This document shows positions 8,856-17,363 of a stretch of DNA of 64,000 nucleotides, one piece after another. The translations under genes and the position numbers were made by a program. Every line of letters starts with the position of its first letter. The stretch's first letter is position 1. The notes beneath the pieces are model-generated. The model was not told where the DNA came from and did no database searches. It worked only from the letters and a program-made list of their open reading frames with translations. This DNA is from Pseudomonadota bacterium (lineage in GTDB: Bacteria > Pseudomonadota > Gammaproteobacteria > Burkholderiales > Burkholderiaceae_B), in the NCBI GenBank assembly GCA_023439305.1, contig JAEXOO010000035.1:186001-250000 (forward strand), given 5' to 3'.

Positions 8856-9866
8856 ATGGAAAACACTGAACTCGTACTCTGGATCGGCCTGGCCATCGGC
8901 GCCCTGTTCGGCGCCTGCGCCCAAGCCACGGGTTTTTGCCTCCATCGCGGCTTGAAAGAGATCTGGACCGGACGCAGCGGCTATAAGCTGCACGGCTTCG
9001 CGGCGGCCCTGGCCGTCGCACTGATCGGCACCCAATGGCTGGCCGCACAGGGACTGGTGAACATCAACCAGTCCCTGTACCTGAATGCCACATTTTCGTG
9101 GCTGCTGGTGCCGGTCGGCGGACTGATGTTCGGTCTGGGCATGAGCCTGGCCAACGGCTGCGGCGCACGCGCCCTGGTCTTGCTGGGACAAGGCAATCTG
9201 CGCTCCTTCGTGGTGCTGCTGTGCCTGGGCATTGCCGCCTACATGACACTGACCGGCTTGCTGGCCCCCTTGCGCATTTATCTGGCTCAGCACAGCAGTC
9301 TGACGCTGTCCTCCGCCACCCTGACGCCTGGCCTGATAAAAACCCTCGTCACCGGGGCGTTGCTCCTTGGCCTGAGCGCCTTCGCACTCACCCGACGCCA
9401 GGATGGCCGACGCTGGCAGGATCTGGCCGGCGGCGTATTCATCGGCCTGCTGATCATCGCCGGTTGGCTGACCACTGGCTGGCTGGGCGACGATCCCTTC
9501 GAGCCCATGCCCGTTACATCGCTCAGCTTTGTCGCCCCCGTCGGCGAAACTATCCAGTACGCCATGATCTCCACCGGCATGAGTCCGCGCATCGGTCTTA
9601 TGATCGTGCTGGGCGTGCTGTCCGGTTCCAGCTTGACAGCCCTGCTGCGTCGCCAATGCCGGCTGGAAGGCTTCGAATCCCCCCGGCAAATGGCCCGCTA
9701 CATGCTGGGCGGAGCACTGATGGGCGTAGGCGGAGTCCTGGCCCTGGGCTGCACCGTCGGCCAGGGCCTGACCGGACTGTCCACCCTGGCCTACAGCTCA
9801 TTCGTGGCCATGGCGGGCATTGTGGCCGGTGCCCGGCTGGGACTGCGCCTGAAAACCGCTGAATAA
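8856..9866 (+). CDS. YeeE/YedE-family sulfur-compound permease
   Basis: The 336-residue protein is made of about nine hydrophobic segments and carries the family hallmarks NGCGARALVLLGQG (about residue 98 on) and GCTVGQGLTGLS near the C-terminus, each with the conserved cysteine. YeeE/YedE proteins move thiosulfate or related sulfur species across the inner membrane. It is the last gene of the sulfur operon. Position 8856 was chosen as start because the protein then begins directly before the first membrane segment; the frame is open further upstream but overlaps the flavoprotein gene. Confidence 0.8.
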   Translation: MENTELVLWIGLAIGALFGACAQATGFCLHRGLKEIWTGRSGYKLHGFAAALAVALIGTQWLAAQGLVNINQSLYLNATFSWLLVPVGGLMFGLGMSLANGCGARALVLLGQGNLRSFVVLLCLGIAAYMTLTGLLAPLRIYLAQHSSLTLSSATLTPGLIKTLVTGALLLGLSAFALTRRQDGRRWQDLAGGVFIGLLIIAGWLTTGWLGDDPFEPMPVTSLSFVAPVGETIQYAMISTGMSPRIGLMIVLGVLSGSSLTALLRRQCRLEGFESPRQMARYMLGGALMGVGGVLALGCTVGQGLTGLSTLAYSSFVAMAGIVAGARLGLRLKTAE

Positions 9867-9946
9867 AAACAGCGCCATTAAACTTCGTACAGGTTAACGC
9901 TAGTAGAAATAGTTTTTTCTTTATTCCTACAATACCAGCGTCAATT

Positions 9947-10118
9947 AGGTTCAGGTGAGAGTCTTCATTCAATGAAGCGCCGACGGAGCAACGACCCCGG
10001 AATCTCTCAGGCAAAAGAATCCTGAACCTGCGACAATCTGGAGAGAGGCATACCAATGCCCACCGAAGGGGACCATCTTAAAACATGGATAAGCTCTCAG
10101 GTAAACGGACAGAGGGGG
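9947..10118 (+). ncRNA. Tandem glycine riboswitch
   Basis: Two consecutive glycine aptamers can be seen. The first is closed by AGGTTCAG (9947-9954) pairing with CTGAACCT (10022-10029) and contains GGTGAGAG, GACGGAGCAACGACCCC-like and CTCTCAGGCAAAAG elements. The second (about 10036-10118) contains GGAGAGAGGCA, CACCGAAGGGG and CTCTCAGGTAAACGGACAGAGGGG. These are the conserved blocks of the cooperative tandem class. It lies about 290 bases ahead of cycA on the same strand. A hairpin just after it (ACAGAGG/CCTCTGT, 10120-10141) and one at 10320-10335 (CCATCCC/GGGATGG) could serve as the expression platform. Glycine should therefore control transporter synthesis. Confidence 0.9.
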
Positions 10119-10404
10119 TACAGAGGCCATATGACCTCTGTTTACCTTTCTGTCCGGAGCTTTTCTATGGTCACTTCGCCTGGCGCCTGTAAAGGCAGCC
10201 GGGCCCGCCACCTTACTTAAATTTCTATTCGCACCTCTTATCTGTTGTGACTTTATATCGTCACAACGGAATGGGTTTGCGTGCGCTCGTCAATCTATTT
10301 TTTATCGGGGCCGAAAAAGCCATCCCGAGGGATGGTTATTACCTATTTTTATTCGCAGCACAGTCAAAATCAAATAATTGAACGAAAGAATCAAGGAGAA
10401 CAGT

Positions 10405-11814
10405 GTGTCTCAGCAACACTCATCTGGACTGCAGCGATCATTAAAAAACCGGCACCTGCAACTGATCGCCATCGGAGGGGCTATCGGTACAGGGCTATTC
10501 ATGGGATCAGGCCGCACCATCAGCCTGGCCGGACCCTCGGTCTTGTTTACCTACATGATCATCGGGTTCTTTTTATTTTTCGTCATGCGGGCAATGGGAG
10601 AATTGCTCCTGCATAACCTGGAATACAAGTCATTCGTTGATTTCTCGGCCGACATACTGGGCCCCACCATGGGTTATTTCATGGGCTGGAGCTACTGGTT
10701 CTGCTGGGTCGTGATCGGGATTGCGGATATTGTCGCCATTACCGGCTATACCCAGTTCTGGTGGCCCGATGTTCCCTTGTGGCTGCCGGGCATTGCCTGC
10801 ATCGTGTTCCTGCTGGCCTTCAACCTCTTGTCAGCAAAACTGTTCGGCGAACTGGAGTTCTGGTTTGCCCTGGTCAAGATCATCGCTATCGTCGCATTGA
10901 TCGCCGTCGGCATCTATCTGTTGGCCACCAAGTTCGTCGGCCCGACCGGCGACACCGCCAGCCTGACTCATTTATGGGATAGGGGCGGCATGTTCCCCAA
11001 CGGCATCACCGGCTTCTTTGCCGCCTTCCAGATTGCGATCTTCGCCTTCGTGGGCATCGAACTGGTCGGCACAGCATCGGCCGAAACCGCTGACCCCGCC
11101 AAGACGCTGCCCAAAGCCATCAATAAAATCCCGGTCCGGGTAATCGTGTTCTACGTGCTGGCGCTGACCGCAATCATGACGGTGACGCCTTGGGATGTCG
11201 TCGCTCCGAACAAGAGCCCCTTCGTGAATATGTTTCTGCTCATCGGTGTCGGTGCGGCAGCAGCCATCATCAACTTCGTGGTGCTGACGTCCGCTCTGTC
11301 CTCGGCCAACAGCGGCATGTTCTCGACCGGCAGAATGCTGTATGGCCTGTCCAAGAACAAGCTGGCCCCCAAGGCCTTCGGCAAGCTGTCCCGCAGCGGC
11401 ACGCCTTGCAACGGCCTGATCTATTCCTGCGCCCTGCTGTTGTGCAGCATCTTCCTGCTCTATGCGGAAGGCGACGTCATGCGGGTCTTCACGATCGTGA
11501 CGACCGTAGCCAGCATCTGCTTCATCTTCGTCTGGGCGGTCATTCTTATTTCCTACCTGAAATACCGCCGGATTCGCCCGCACGCCCATGCGGCATCAAG
11601 CTACAAAATGCCTTTTGCCATCCCCATGTGCTATGCCACATTGGCCTTTTTCGGCTTCGCCTTGTACTTGTTCAGCCAGGAAGAAGAAACCTTGATCGGC
11701 CTGATGGCCACCCCCTTCTGGTTCCTGGCCCTGTTCCTGCTGCTGCCCTTCTATAAAAAGCGGCTCAAGAACCAAACCGCCGACCTGAACCTGGCCTCGC
11801 AAGCCGCGCAGTAA
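10405..11814 (+). CDS. cycA: Glycine/D-serine/D-alanine:H+ symporter CycA
   Basis: The 469-residue protein is nearly colinear with E. coli CycA (470 residues). It has the IAIGGAIGTGLFMGSG opening of amino-acid/polyamine transporters, RAMGELLL, the WSYWFCWV segment and 12 predicted membrane helices. The start is taken as GTG at 10405, with AAGGAG six bases upstream; the TTG at 10378 in the same frame has no ribosome site. CycA imports glycine, D-serine and D-alanine with protons. The upstream glycine riboswitch matches this substrate and supports the call. Confidence 0.92.
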   Translation: MSQQHSSGLQRSLKNRHLQLIAIGGAIGTGLFMGSGRTISLAGPSVLFTYMIIGFFLFFVMRAMGELLLHNLEYKSFVDFSADILGPTMGYFMGWSYWFCWVVIGIADIVAITGYTQFWWPDVPLWLPGIACIVFLLAFNLLSAKLFGELEFWFALVKIIAIVALIAVGIYLLATKFVGPTGDTASLTHLWDRGGMFPNGITGFFAAFQIAIFAFVGIELVGTASAETADPAKTLPKAINKIPVRVIVFYVLALTAIMTVTPWDVVAPNKSPFVNMFLLIGVGAAAAIINFVVLTSALSSANSGMFSTGRMLYGLSKNKLAPKAFGKLSRSGTPCNGLIYSCALLLCSIFLLYAEGDVMRVFTIVTTVASICFIFVWAVILISYLKYRRIRPHAHAASSYKMPFAIPMCYATLAFFGFALYLFSQEEETLIGLMATPFWFLALFLLLPFYKKRLKNQTADLNLASQAAQ

Positions 11815-11819
11815 AAAAA

Positions 11820-11852
11820 CAATGGCGCTGCCTTTCTCAGGCAGCGCCATTG
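11820..11852. terminator. Bidirectional terminator after cycA
   Basis: CAATGGCGCTGCCT (11820-11833) and AGGCAGCGCCATTG (11839-11852) form a perfect 14-bp stem with a five-base loop. The A-run before it gives a strong U-tract when read from the minus strand, and a short T-run follows on the plus strand. Confidence 0.85.
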
Positions 11853-11902
11853 TTGATAGCTTAGTACAACGCCAGATGCGCAACACAAGCAGAATCCAAA
11901 GG

Positions 11903-11938
11903 CAAAGAAAAAGCGGCTCACATTGCTGTGAGCCGCTT
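11903..11938 (-). terminator. Original terminator of the interrupted tRNA gene
   Basis: AAGCGGCTCACA (11911-11922) pairs with TGTGAGCCGCTT (11927-11938) around a TTGC loop, and the minus-strand transcript continues into TTTCTTT. It lies just beyond the tRNA 3' remnant at 11945 and would have ended the tRNA transcript before the phage inserted. Confidence 0.75.
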
Positions 11939-11944
11939 ATATCT

Positions 11945-11991
11945 TGGTGGCGCATCCCTGATTCGAACAGGGGACCTGCGGATTATGATTC
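11945..11991. repeat. attL: tRNA-Met 3' fragment
   Basis: This 47-bp segment is identical to 21852-21898 and covers the tRNA from its encoded CCA end to the anticodon loop (read on the minus strand). Beyond 11991 the match stops, so this copy is the displaced 3' end of the original tRNA gene. Confidence 0.92.
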
Positions 11992-12087
11992 AGTCTTATG
12001 AAGCAGCAGTAACACAGCTTTTTCTTTGCAATCAATTAGTTATGGCAATCAGAGGTAGCATTAGCCAGGCTATATTTCCCTATGCTG

Positions 12088-12103
12088 TTGACGCTTTGTT
12101 GAC
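12088..12103. promoter_or_regulatory. Candidate integrase arm-type site, left
   Basis: TTGAC-GCTTTG-TTGAC: two TTGAC units 11 bp apart. A site of the same form and orientation lies near the other end of the element at 21766-21781; over 18 bases the two match at 16 positions. Paired direct repeats inside both ends are what lambda-type integrases use as arm sites. Confidence 0.5.
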
Positions 12104-12142
12104 AGTAAAAACAGTCGGCTCCGCGACCCGCTCCCCTCCCCA

Positions 12143-12334
12143 TCAACCAGATTTAACCGCCTTGGAAACATGCAAAATAATGCTTCGATCTGGCCCAAGT
12201 GTGGAAGGTACTTTCATTCCAGCAAGTTGATCTACAAGTTCCGCCGGTAAAGTAATAACTCCATCTTCAGAAGAATCATCTACTGGCTCAACAACCACTT
12301 CCCATCGTTCTATGCCTGGAGTTTCAGCCATCAT
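12143..12334 (-). CDS. Small hypothetical phage protein
   Basis: The 63-residue acidic protein has an AAGGA ribosome site placed correctly before the ATG at 12334. The central part (GVITLPAELVDQLAG) recalls the beta-strand core of AbrB/MazE-like DNA-binding proteins, but the similarity is short and not enough for a call. It is the last gene of the phage morphogenesis strand, downstream of the secretin and near attL, a place where inoviruses often carry non-structural genes. Confidence 0.5.
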   Translation of the reverse strand: MMAETPGIERWEVVVEPVDDSSEDGVITLPAELVDQLAGMKVPSTLGPDRSIILHVSKAVKSG

Positions 12335-12376
12335 TTAAATCCTTCATAATGAGCTTCCTGACCAATAAATAACTAG

Positions 12377-13621
12377 CTAAGACTCATCAGGAACACGCTG
12401 TACTTGAAGCACCAACAAAATCTCACTACTCGACTGTTCGTATCCTGTCGTGTGCAAGAACCTGGGAAGAAAACTCAGCCCATCCCTGGTGTTTGTGTCC
12501 TTACTTTCAGTGAGTCCGCCAAGCACGATTACATCACCATTCTGCATCCCCACCTTCGTTTTCAGTTCTCGCTTGGTTAGCGTAGGCGAATTATTAACGC
12601 CTGTGGTGGTCTTTACGAAGTTGGACAGCTGCTGTGTGATATCCAAGTCGATAATACCCTCCTTTACTATTGGCCGGATGTCAAAGATCACACCTGAGCT
12701 GCGGTACTCCACTGATTGCACTGCTTGGCCAGCCCCTTGTGGATACGACAACGCACCCAAGACCGGCACATCCTGGCCAACCGAGAAAACACCCTGTGAG
12801 CCAGACTGGATGCGCAGTGCAGGAGATGAAACCACCTTGAAGCGGCTGTCGCTCGACAGCATGGAGTAAACAGCATCCAGGCTGGTGTTTTTGATCTGGA
12901 TGAAGTTGCCCAGGTTGGTAGACGTAGAACCAATGCCGATACCTACATGGCCACCAAGCAGGTTTGCTAGCAGGCCAAAGGCTGACCCTTGTCGGTCTGT
13001 GTTGCTGACTTCATAGACCAGCCCACGTACAGCGACTTCGCCAATGCGTCTGTCCACCTGTGGCAGTAGCACACGTAGACGTTCGATTTCTTCCTCTGCT
13101 CCCGCGAACACCAGGACATCGGAAGACTGGTCAATCAGCGATGCCGCCGACAAGATTGGTACGTCACCCTTGGGGCTAACTTCTGGCGTGGCCCGCACAC
13201 TGCGGTTAGTGACGAATGAACCCTTAAACAGCGGTGCCAATGTGCGCGAAAGATACGATACTTCGCGGTACTGCGGTTGGTAGATATAGATGTGCTCGGC
13301 TTGGATCGGTGGTTCACCCTCTACACGCTTACGCACAAAGTCCACTCCAGACTTGCGTTCCACCATGTAACCCAGACTATCCAAAAAATACTGCATAAAT
13401 AGCGAGAACTTGCCCTGGTTGTCCTTATAACGGAATGACACCAGCCGTTCATCTTCCAGCACATCCGGAGCTAAGACATAGGGTGTGGTCGTCGCCTCAC
13501 TATAAATAAGCTGTACGACTTCGGAAATACTTGCCCCTTGCAAGTCGAGATTGACCGCCTTGGCCTGAACGGTGCCTGCCAGGACTACAGACAGAATAGA
13601 TGCCAGGATACGCAGTTTCAT
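12377..13621 (-). CDS. Inovirus secretin (pIV-like)
   Basis: The 414-residue protein has a Sec signal peptide (MKLRILASILSVVLAGTVQA). An N-terminal secretin domain follows (STN-like, NLDLQGASISEVVQLIYSE), and then a C-terminal secretin core with VPVLG and the typical QNGDVIVLGGL motif. Such proteins form a multimeric outer-membrane channel through which the filamentous virion leaves. Many inoviruses borrow a host secretin, so an own copy makes this phage more self-sufficient. Four bases separate it from the zot stop codon; it is the most distal morphogenesis gene. Confidence 0.88.
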   Translation of the reverse strand: MKLRILASILSVVLAGTVQAKAVNLDLQGASISEVVQLIYSEATTTPYVLAPDVLEDERLVSFRYKDNQGKFSLFMQYFLDSLGYMVERKSGVDFVRKRVEGEPPIQAEHIYIYQPQYREVSYLSRTLAPLFKGSFVTNRSVRATPEVSPKGDVPILSAASLIDQSSDVLVFAGAEEEIERLRVLLPQVDRRIGEVAVRGLVYEVSNTDRQGSAFGLLANLLGGHVGIGIGSTSTNLGNFIQIKNTSLDAVYSMLSSDSRFKVVSSPALRIQSGSQGVFSVGQDVPVLGALSYPQGAGQAVQSVEYRSSGVIFDIRPIVKEGIIDLDITQQLSNFVKTTTGVNNSPTLTKRELKTKVGMQNGDVIVLGGLTESKDTNTRDGLSFLPRFLHTTGYEQSSSEILLVLQVQRVPDES

Positions 13622-13624
13622 TTA

Positions 13625-14674
13625 TTAACCTTTGGAGGTGGGTTTGCTGCCGCTCCAGACAGTGATACGTTCGCCATCAATCTCTCCGATCATGACGGCA
13701 CCACTGTTCTGGAAGTTGGAGGGATGTTCAAGCCGCATACGACCATCAGTGGACTGAATGACGGCGTAAGCAGTCTTGCCTGCCTGCATGGTGCCGACCA
13801 GTCGCCAGGACGTAGACATGGCTTGCCGGGGCTGAGCACGTATTGCCGGTGCAGATGCGGACAACGCTGAATTTGTCTTGGAGTCGGCGTAACCCGTTGA
13901 TGTGGCTGAATTGTCAGTTGCTGGCTTGCTGCCGAAGAAGCCTATCAATGTGTACACGCTGACGCTGAACAGGCCGATTACCAGGAGGGCCAGAATCCAC
14001 AGTTTGGGGCTTTTCAGAACGTTCTGACGGTCATCGACTTGCAGCTCCTTACCCGCGCCGCCGGTGTAGCTGCTGTAGAGCGGGAAGATTTGTGGGTCAT
14101 ACCGCTTGTTTTCGACGGCGACACGGCCTTTCTGCGTGAGCTTGTAGCCTTCCCACATTTCGACGCGGTAGGTCTTGTTCATGCCTAGCGTCTTGATTTT
14201 GGTGGTCTTGAAAGTGACCTCTACCACGACCTTAAGGATGCGGTGCAAATCGGAAATGTCCTGCACCATCAGCACCAAGTCGCAGCACACCTTGGTATCT
14301 GGATGGACGAAGTGGCGATGTTCACGGAAGAACACCTTGTGTTCGGCCAGCAGCTTGCAGTCCGTCCCCCAGAATCGCCATGCCTCATCAATGCAAATGA
14401 TATCGCCCGGCTGGCAAAAAGTATCGACACTCTCGCCGTAGGGTAGGAAGTCGGCTTTGCCCACATCCTCGTTCTTGCAATGCGCAACTGATCCTAGGCG
14501 CTCTGGCTCGATACCGTACTTATCTTGGCAGTAGGCGCGAATCGCGTCACTATCGATGCCATCCACGTTTGTGACCACGCGACGTCCAGCCTTGACCGCA
14601 GGAACAATGACCGAGGATACGCATTCATAGCTTTTGCCTGATCCCATCAGGCCGGTGTAAACATTTATGGGCAT
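13625..14674 (-). CDS. zot: Zot-like phage assembly ATPase (pI)
   Basis: The 349-residue protein carries a Walker A motif GLMGSGKS at residues 8-15 and a Walker B-like IICIDEAWRFWG near 95-105. A single membrane span lies near 229-250 (LWILALLVIGLFSVSVYTLIGF), and a Ser/Ala-rich periplasmic tail follows. This is the layout of filamentous-phage pI, which drives virion assembly at the inner membrane and contacts the secretin. The name zonula occludens toxin comes from the Vibrio CTX phage homologue; nothing here shows a toxin role. Its stop codon is next to the secretin start. Confidence 0.9.
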   Translation of the reverse strand: MPINVYTGLMGSGKSYECVSSVIVPAVKAGRRVVTNVDGIDSDAIRAYCQDKYGIEPERLGSVAHCKNEDVGKADFLPYGESVDTFCQPGDIICIDEAWRFWGTDCKLLAEHKVFFREHRHFVHPDTKVCCDLVLMVQDISDLHRILKVVVEVTFKTTKIKTLGMNKTYRVEMWEGYKLTQKGRVAVENKRYDPQIFPLYSSYTGGAGKELQVDDRQNVLKSPKLWILALLVIGLFSVSVYTLIGFFGSKPATDNSATSTGYADSKTNSALSASAPAIRAQPRQAMSTSWRLVGTMQAGKTAYAVIQSTDGRMRLEHPSNFQNSGAVMIGEIDGERITVWSGSKPTSKG

Positions 14675-14677
14675 GAC

Positions 14678-14965
14678 TTATCCAATAATCGGCATACGCC
14701 GGATGATGAAACGGGTGGCGTAGGCCGATACCATCATTGCGATGCCAGCCTGTATCTGGAACACGTCCAGGAAGTACCAAGTGGCGGCTCCGATGCCGGA
14801 CAATGCATCATCGACGACCCCGGTTCCAGGCATCAACTGCACGATGAAACCGACGAACTCCGAGGTAATGAAGTACAGCGCGAAGAACAGGACGAACTTG
14901 ACCAGGATGGAACGGAAAACCCAGGCCAGGACGCTGTTCAACGCGGAGAGCAGAATTCCGAACAT
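14678..14965 (-). CDS. Inovirus minor coat protein (pVI-like, DUF2523 type)
   Basis: The 95-residue protein has two or three hydrophobic segments (about residues 20-45 and 68-85) and ends in basic residues (RFIIRRMPIIG). Small hydrophobic proteins with this layout, placed just before the zot gene, are the pVI/DUF2523 family, which caps the virion end with the adsorption protein. It lies three bases ahead of zot on the minus strand. Confidence 0.75.
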   Translation of the reverse strand: MFGILLSALNSVLAWVFRSILVKFVLFFALYFITSEFVGFIVQLMPGTGVVDDALSGIGAATWYFLDVFQIQAGIAMMVSAYATRFIIRRMPIIG

Positions 14966-14972
14966 GGCAATC

Positions 14973-16346
14973 TCACGCGGACAGGACGATAAACAACGCG
15001 ATCAGCGCCCAAGCCAGCAGCATCGCGGCCTGGATAACAGCCTTGTTGTCGTCGATCAGAATGCAATGGGCATCGAGCACGTGTGTACCGTATAGCTCGA
15101 TGGATGGCCGTGGGCATTCGCCTGCATGTGACGATGGCTTGTAGCCGCGAAGATCAGGCAGCATGTCCAGAATGGGCTGTGCAATCTGCTGAGCAGTAGG
15201 AACAGCCTCTAGCGCTGGAGCACCGATACCTGGGTCTGGCCCGAGATTTGTTGTAGGGTTACCTGCACCAGGATTAACAGTGTCCTGATTAGGTTGCGCA
15301 GGCGTAGGAGTGGATGATGTGGGATTTGCCGGTAAAGACCATGGATTACTGCTGCTATTGGTAGTTGGATTTGGAGAAACAAAATCCCTAACAGTAGGAG
15401 CAAGATCCGGATTCGCTTTAATCCAAGGTAACGCATCCGCAGCAGTTAAAGGGTTAGATTGCGGAAAAGGTAGGCCATCATAATTAGGATCAGTGGCCGC
15501 TTGTTGCCAGGCCCGATTCGCCAGTGCTGCAATAATTTCCGGATTTAACTCTTCATCCAGAATTTCCTCAGGCAAATTATCAATGGCTTCTTGCGGTGTT
15601 ACTCCGGTTTTATCTTCAACAACATTTTCTATTGGAAAGCTGTATGCGAAGCAGCCTTCTCCTACGAGCAAGTAGCTTCCTTGGGCGCATGATTGAGAGG
15701 GGCCTTTATTAACATAGACAGCGGACATAGCGCCGCAGCTGGCTTGCCTGCCATCACTTGATAACCTGCACTCCAACTCTGGCTTTGTGGAACCATTGAA
15801 CCTATACCAACTATCAAAAGCTTCACGCGCTAGAGCTAGACCGTCACCGCCCCATGCTTCTCTCGTAACACCTCGAGCAACCGGCATTTGTATTCTCCAA
15901 GCAGGAAGACCCGCCGCTACACCTGCTGATGGGTCTTTTTGCTTTTCAGCCTCGCTGTACTGATCAATCAAGCCATCATCGCGAAATAGCCAATTGACTA
16001 GAGCGTTTAGTCCTATATCAATTGCATATGTGACAACTGAGCCGACTCCTATAGCCAACGCTACTGTCACCCATGCGGGAGCAGTTACCGTACCTACTGT
16101 TACGGCTACCGCTGTAGTTCCCGCCACAGCTGACAATGCAGGAGTTGATCTTGCAACGGTATTCATAAATCTATGATCGTTAGCTGCAAATCCGCGGCGT
16201 TGCATGCCTTGCTGCAAAACACCAGAGATAGCCCGGTTAACACGTTCTGGCTGCGGGTCTGGCTTGGGAAGGGCCTGGGCAAATGCAGATAAAGGCACTG
16301 CCAAGCAGAACACCATCAGTACTGTAAATACGCGCAATAAAGCCAT
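14973..16346 (-). CDS. Inovirus adsorption protein (pIII-like)
   Basis: The 457-residue protein begins with a signal peptide (MALLRVFTVLMVFCLAVPLSAFAQ), continues with a Gly/Ala-rich hydrophobic stretch and Cys-containing N domain, then a Pro/Asn/Thr-rich linker (near NPTTNSSSNPWSLPANPTSS) and ends in a hydrophobic anchor (AAMLLAWALIALFIVL). This is the usual layout of pIII-type host-attachment proteins. The ATG at 16346 is used because it starts the signal peptide; an in-frame ATG 66 bases upstream would put extra cysteines before it. Base composition is more AT-rich than the flanking phage genes, as is common for receptor-binding modules that are exchanged. Confidence 0.8.
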   Translation of the reverse strand: MALLRVFTVLMVFCLAVPLSAFAQALPKPDPQPERVNRAISGVLQQGMQRRGFAANDHRFMNTVARSTPALSAVAGTTAVAVTVGTVTAPAWVTVALAIGVGSVVTYAIDIGLNALVNWLFRDDGLIDQYSEAEKQKDPSAGVAAGLPAWRIQMPVARGVTREAWGGDGLALAREAFDSWYRFNGSTKPELECRLSSDGRQASCGAMSAVYVNKGPSQSCAQGSYLLVGEGCFAYSFPIENVVEDKTGVTPQEAIDNLPEEILDEELNPEIIAALANRAWQQAATDPNYDGLPFPQSNPLTAADALPWIKANPDLAPTVRDFVSPNPTTNSSSNPWSLPANPTSSTPTPAQPNQDTVNPGAGNPTTNLGPDPGIGAPALEAVPTAQQIAQPILDMLPDLRGYKPSSHAGECPRPSIELYGTHVLDAHCILIDDNKAVIQAAMLLAWALIALFIVLSA

Positions 16347-16496
16347 TATTCCAATCCTGTAATTAGCGCCCAGGCACACGCAATGCCCCACGCAAAAATA
16401 ACGAGGTACCAAAGTTGTGAAATCATGATTGATTGGTTCTGATGTGGAGCATCAAGCAGGATGGCCAGCCCTGCCTGAGTCAGTTTTGCGGACGGA

Positions 16497-16739
16497 TCAA
16501 CCGCCACGAATAAAGCGAAGCGCCATCTTGGCGGCGGTCACGGTGGCGTAGACCGCAGCCAGTACACCGGCCACGGCCAACACCGCTGTGATGACGTCCG
16601 AGGCCTTAAACGCGCCCGTGATCGCGGTCAGGTCGATGCTGCCGGCCTCTTGGGCCATGACGGCCCCCGATGCCAGCGTCAGTGCGGTAGCGCCCACAGC
16701 AGCGGCAACCGGCTTGAGGTTGAATTTCAGTTTCTTCAT
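16497..16739 (-). CDS. Inovirus major coat protein (pVIII-like)
   Basis: The 80-residue precursor has a basic leader (MKKLKFNLK), a hydrophobic stretch ending AVMA, and a mature part of about 51 residues. The mature part has an acidic N-terminus (QEAGSIDLT), one membrane helix (VITAVLAVAGVLAAVYATVTA) and a basic C-terminus (KMALRFIRGG). This acidic-hydrophobic-basic order is the signature of filamentous-phage major coat proteins, with the basic end facing the DNA. Confidence 0.9.
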   Translation of the reverse strand: MKKLKFNLKPVAAAVGATALTLASGAVMAQEAGSIDLTAITGAFKASDVITAVLAVAGVLAAVYATVTAAKMALRFIRGG

Positions 16740-16794
16740 GTGAAGTTCCTTTTCTTGAGAATTGGGCAGGAAACCGCCTGCCTGTCGGATTTAC

Positions 16795-17037
16795 CTAACC
16801 CCTGCGGATCAGATTCAATACGATTCCAACACCGCGCCCCAGCAGGAAGAACAGCACCACCACCGACAGCCCCAGGCTGAATATCTGAGCAACATCGGTA
16901 GCGTTCAGTGCCGGAATCGGGTTGTCTGCGGCTTCCAGCGTTTCACGTTCGATGGCGATCTGCTGACGTTGCTGCACAGGGCAATCCATTCCGGCTTCAA
17001 TGCTGATGTCGCAGTACTGGAGGTAGATACGTGTCAT
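16795..17037 (-). CDS. Small phage membrane protein, possible pVII/pIX-type minor coat
   Basis: The 80-residue protein has a hydrophilic N-terminal half with two cysteines and a single C-terminal membrane helix (FSLGLSVVVLFFLLGRGVGIVLNLI) followed by RRG. Its place between the ssDNA-binding gene and the major coat gene is where inoviruses encode pVII/pIX-type tip proteins. The assignment rests on position and layout only. Confidence 0.6.
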   Translation of the reverse strand: MTRIYLQYCDISIEAGMDCPVQQRQQIAIERETLEAADNPIPALNATDVAQIFSLGLSVVVLFFLLGRGVGIVLNLIRRG

Positions 17038-17051
17038 AGAGAGAGCGAGGT

Positions 17052-17363
17052 TTAGGAGTTCTTCTTAACGGGTTCGACCGGACGCACGTCCGTAACGATG
17101 GTTTCGCGCTTGCCAAAGCGCATAAGGTCTTCGGTCACCACATCAGCAAAAAAAGGAGTGGGAAGATGAGCGATACGACGCAACACCTCAGCGTCTACGC
17201 GGTACTGATCACCCATGTGACCGGTAGCGATGTTGTCGGCACCCATTGGCGGCGCAAGCTTGGTCAACGTATGTAATGTGCCAATGCTGTAAGCAGCACC
17301 ACTTTTCTTGCTTACACCTTCAGTAATTTCAAAGCCGCAGACTTCTTTACGATCAACTGACAT
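17052..17363 (-). CDS. Phage ssDNA-binding protein (pV-like)
   Basis: The 103-residue protein is small, hydrophilic and rich in beta-strand-forming residues. It directly follows rep (11-base overlap) in the slot of pV/RstB-type proteins, which coat single-stranded progeny DNA before packaging. The ATG at 17363 is preceded by GGAG at good spacing; a longer frame upstream would run into rep. No sequence motif proves the function, so position carries most of the call. Confidence 0.65.
   Translation of the reverse strand: MSVDRKEVCGFEITEGVSKKSGAAYSIGTLHTLTKLAPPMGADNIATGHMGDQYRVDAEVLRRIAHLPTPFFADVVTEDLMRFGKRETIVTDVRPVEPVKKNS

Noticed and set aside
7493..8929. A 478-codon minus-strand frame opposite the second FCSD flavoprotein
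   Set aside because: Same reason: long antisense frames are common opposite high-GC genes, and the sense strand has motifs and operon context.
13625..14674. Reading the Zot gene as a virulence toxin
   Set aside because: The protein has the pI layout (Walker motifs, one membrane span) and sits in the phage assembly operon; nothing in the sequence shows a secreted toxin fragment.
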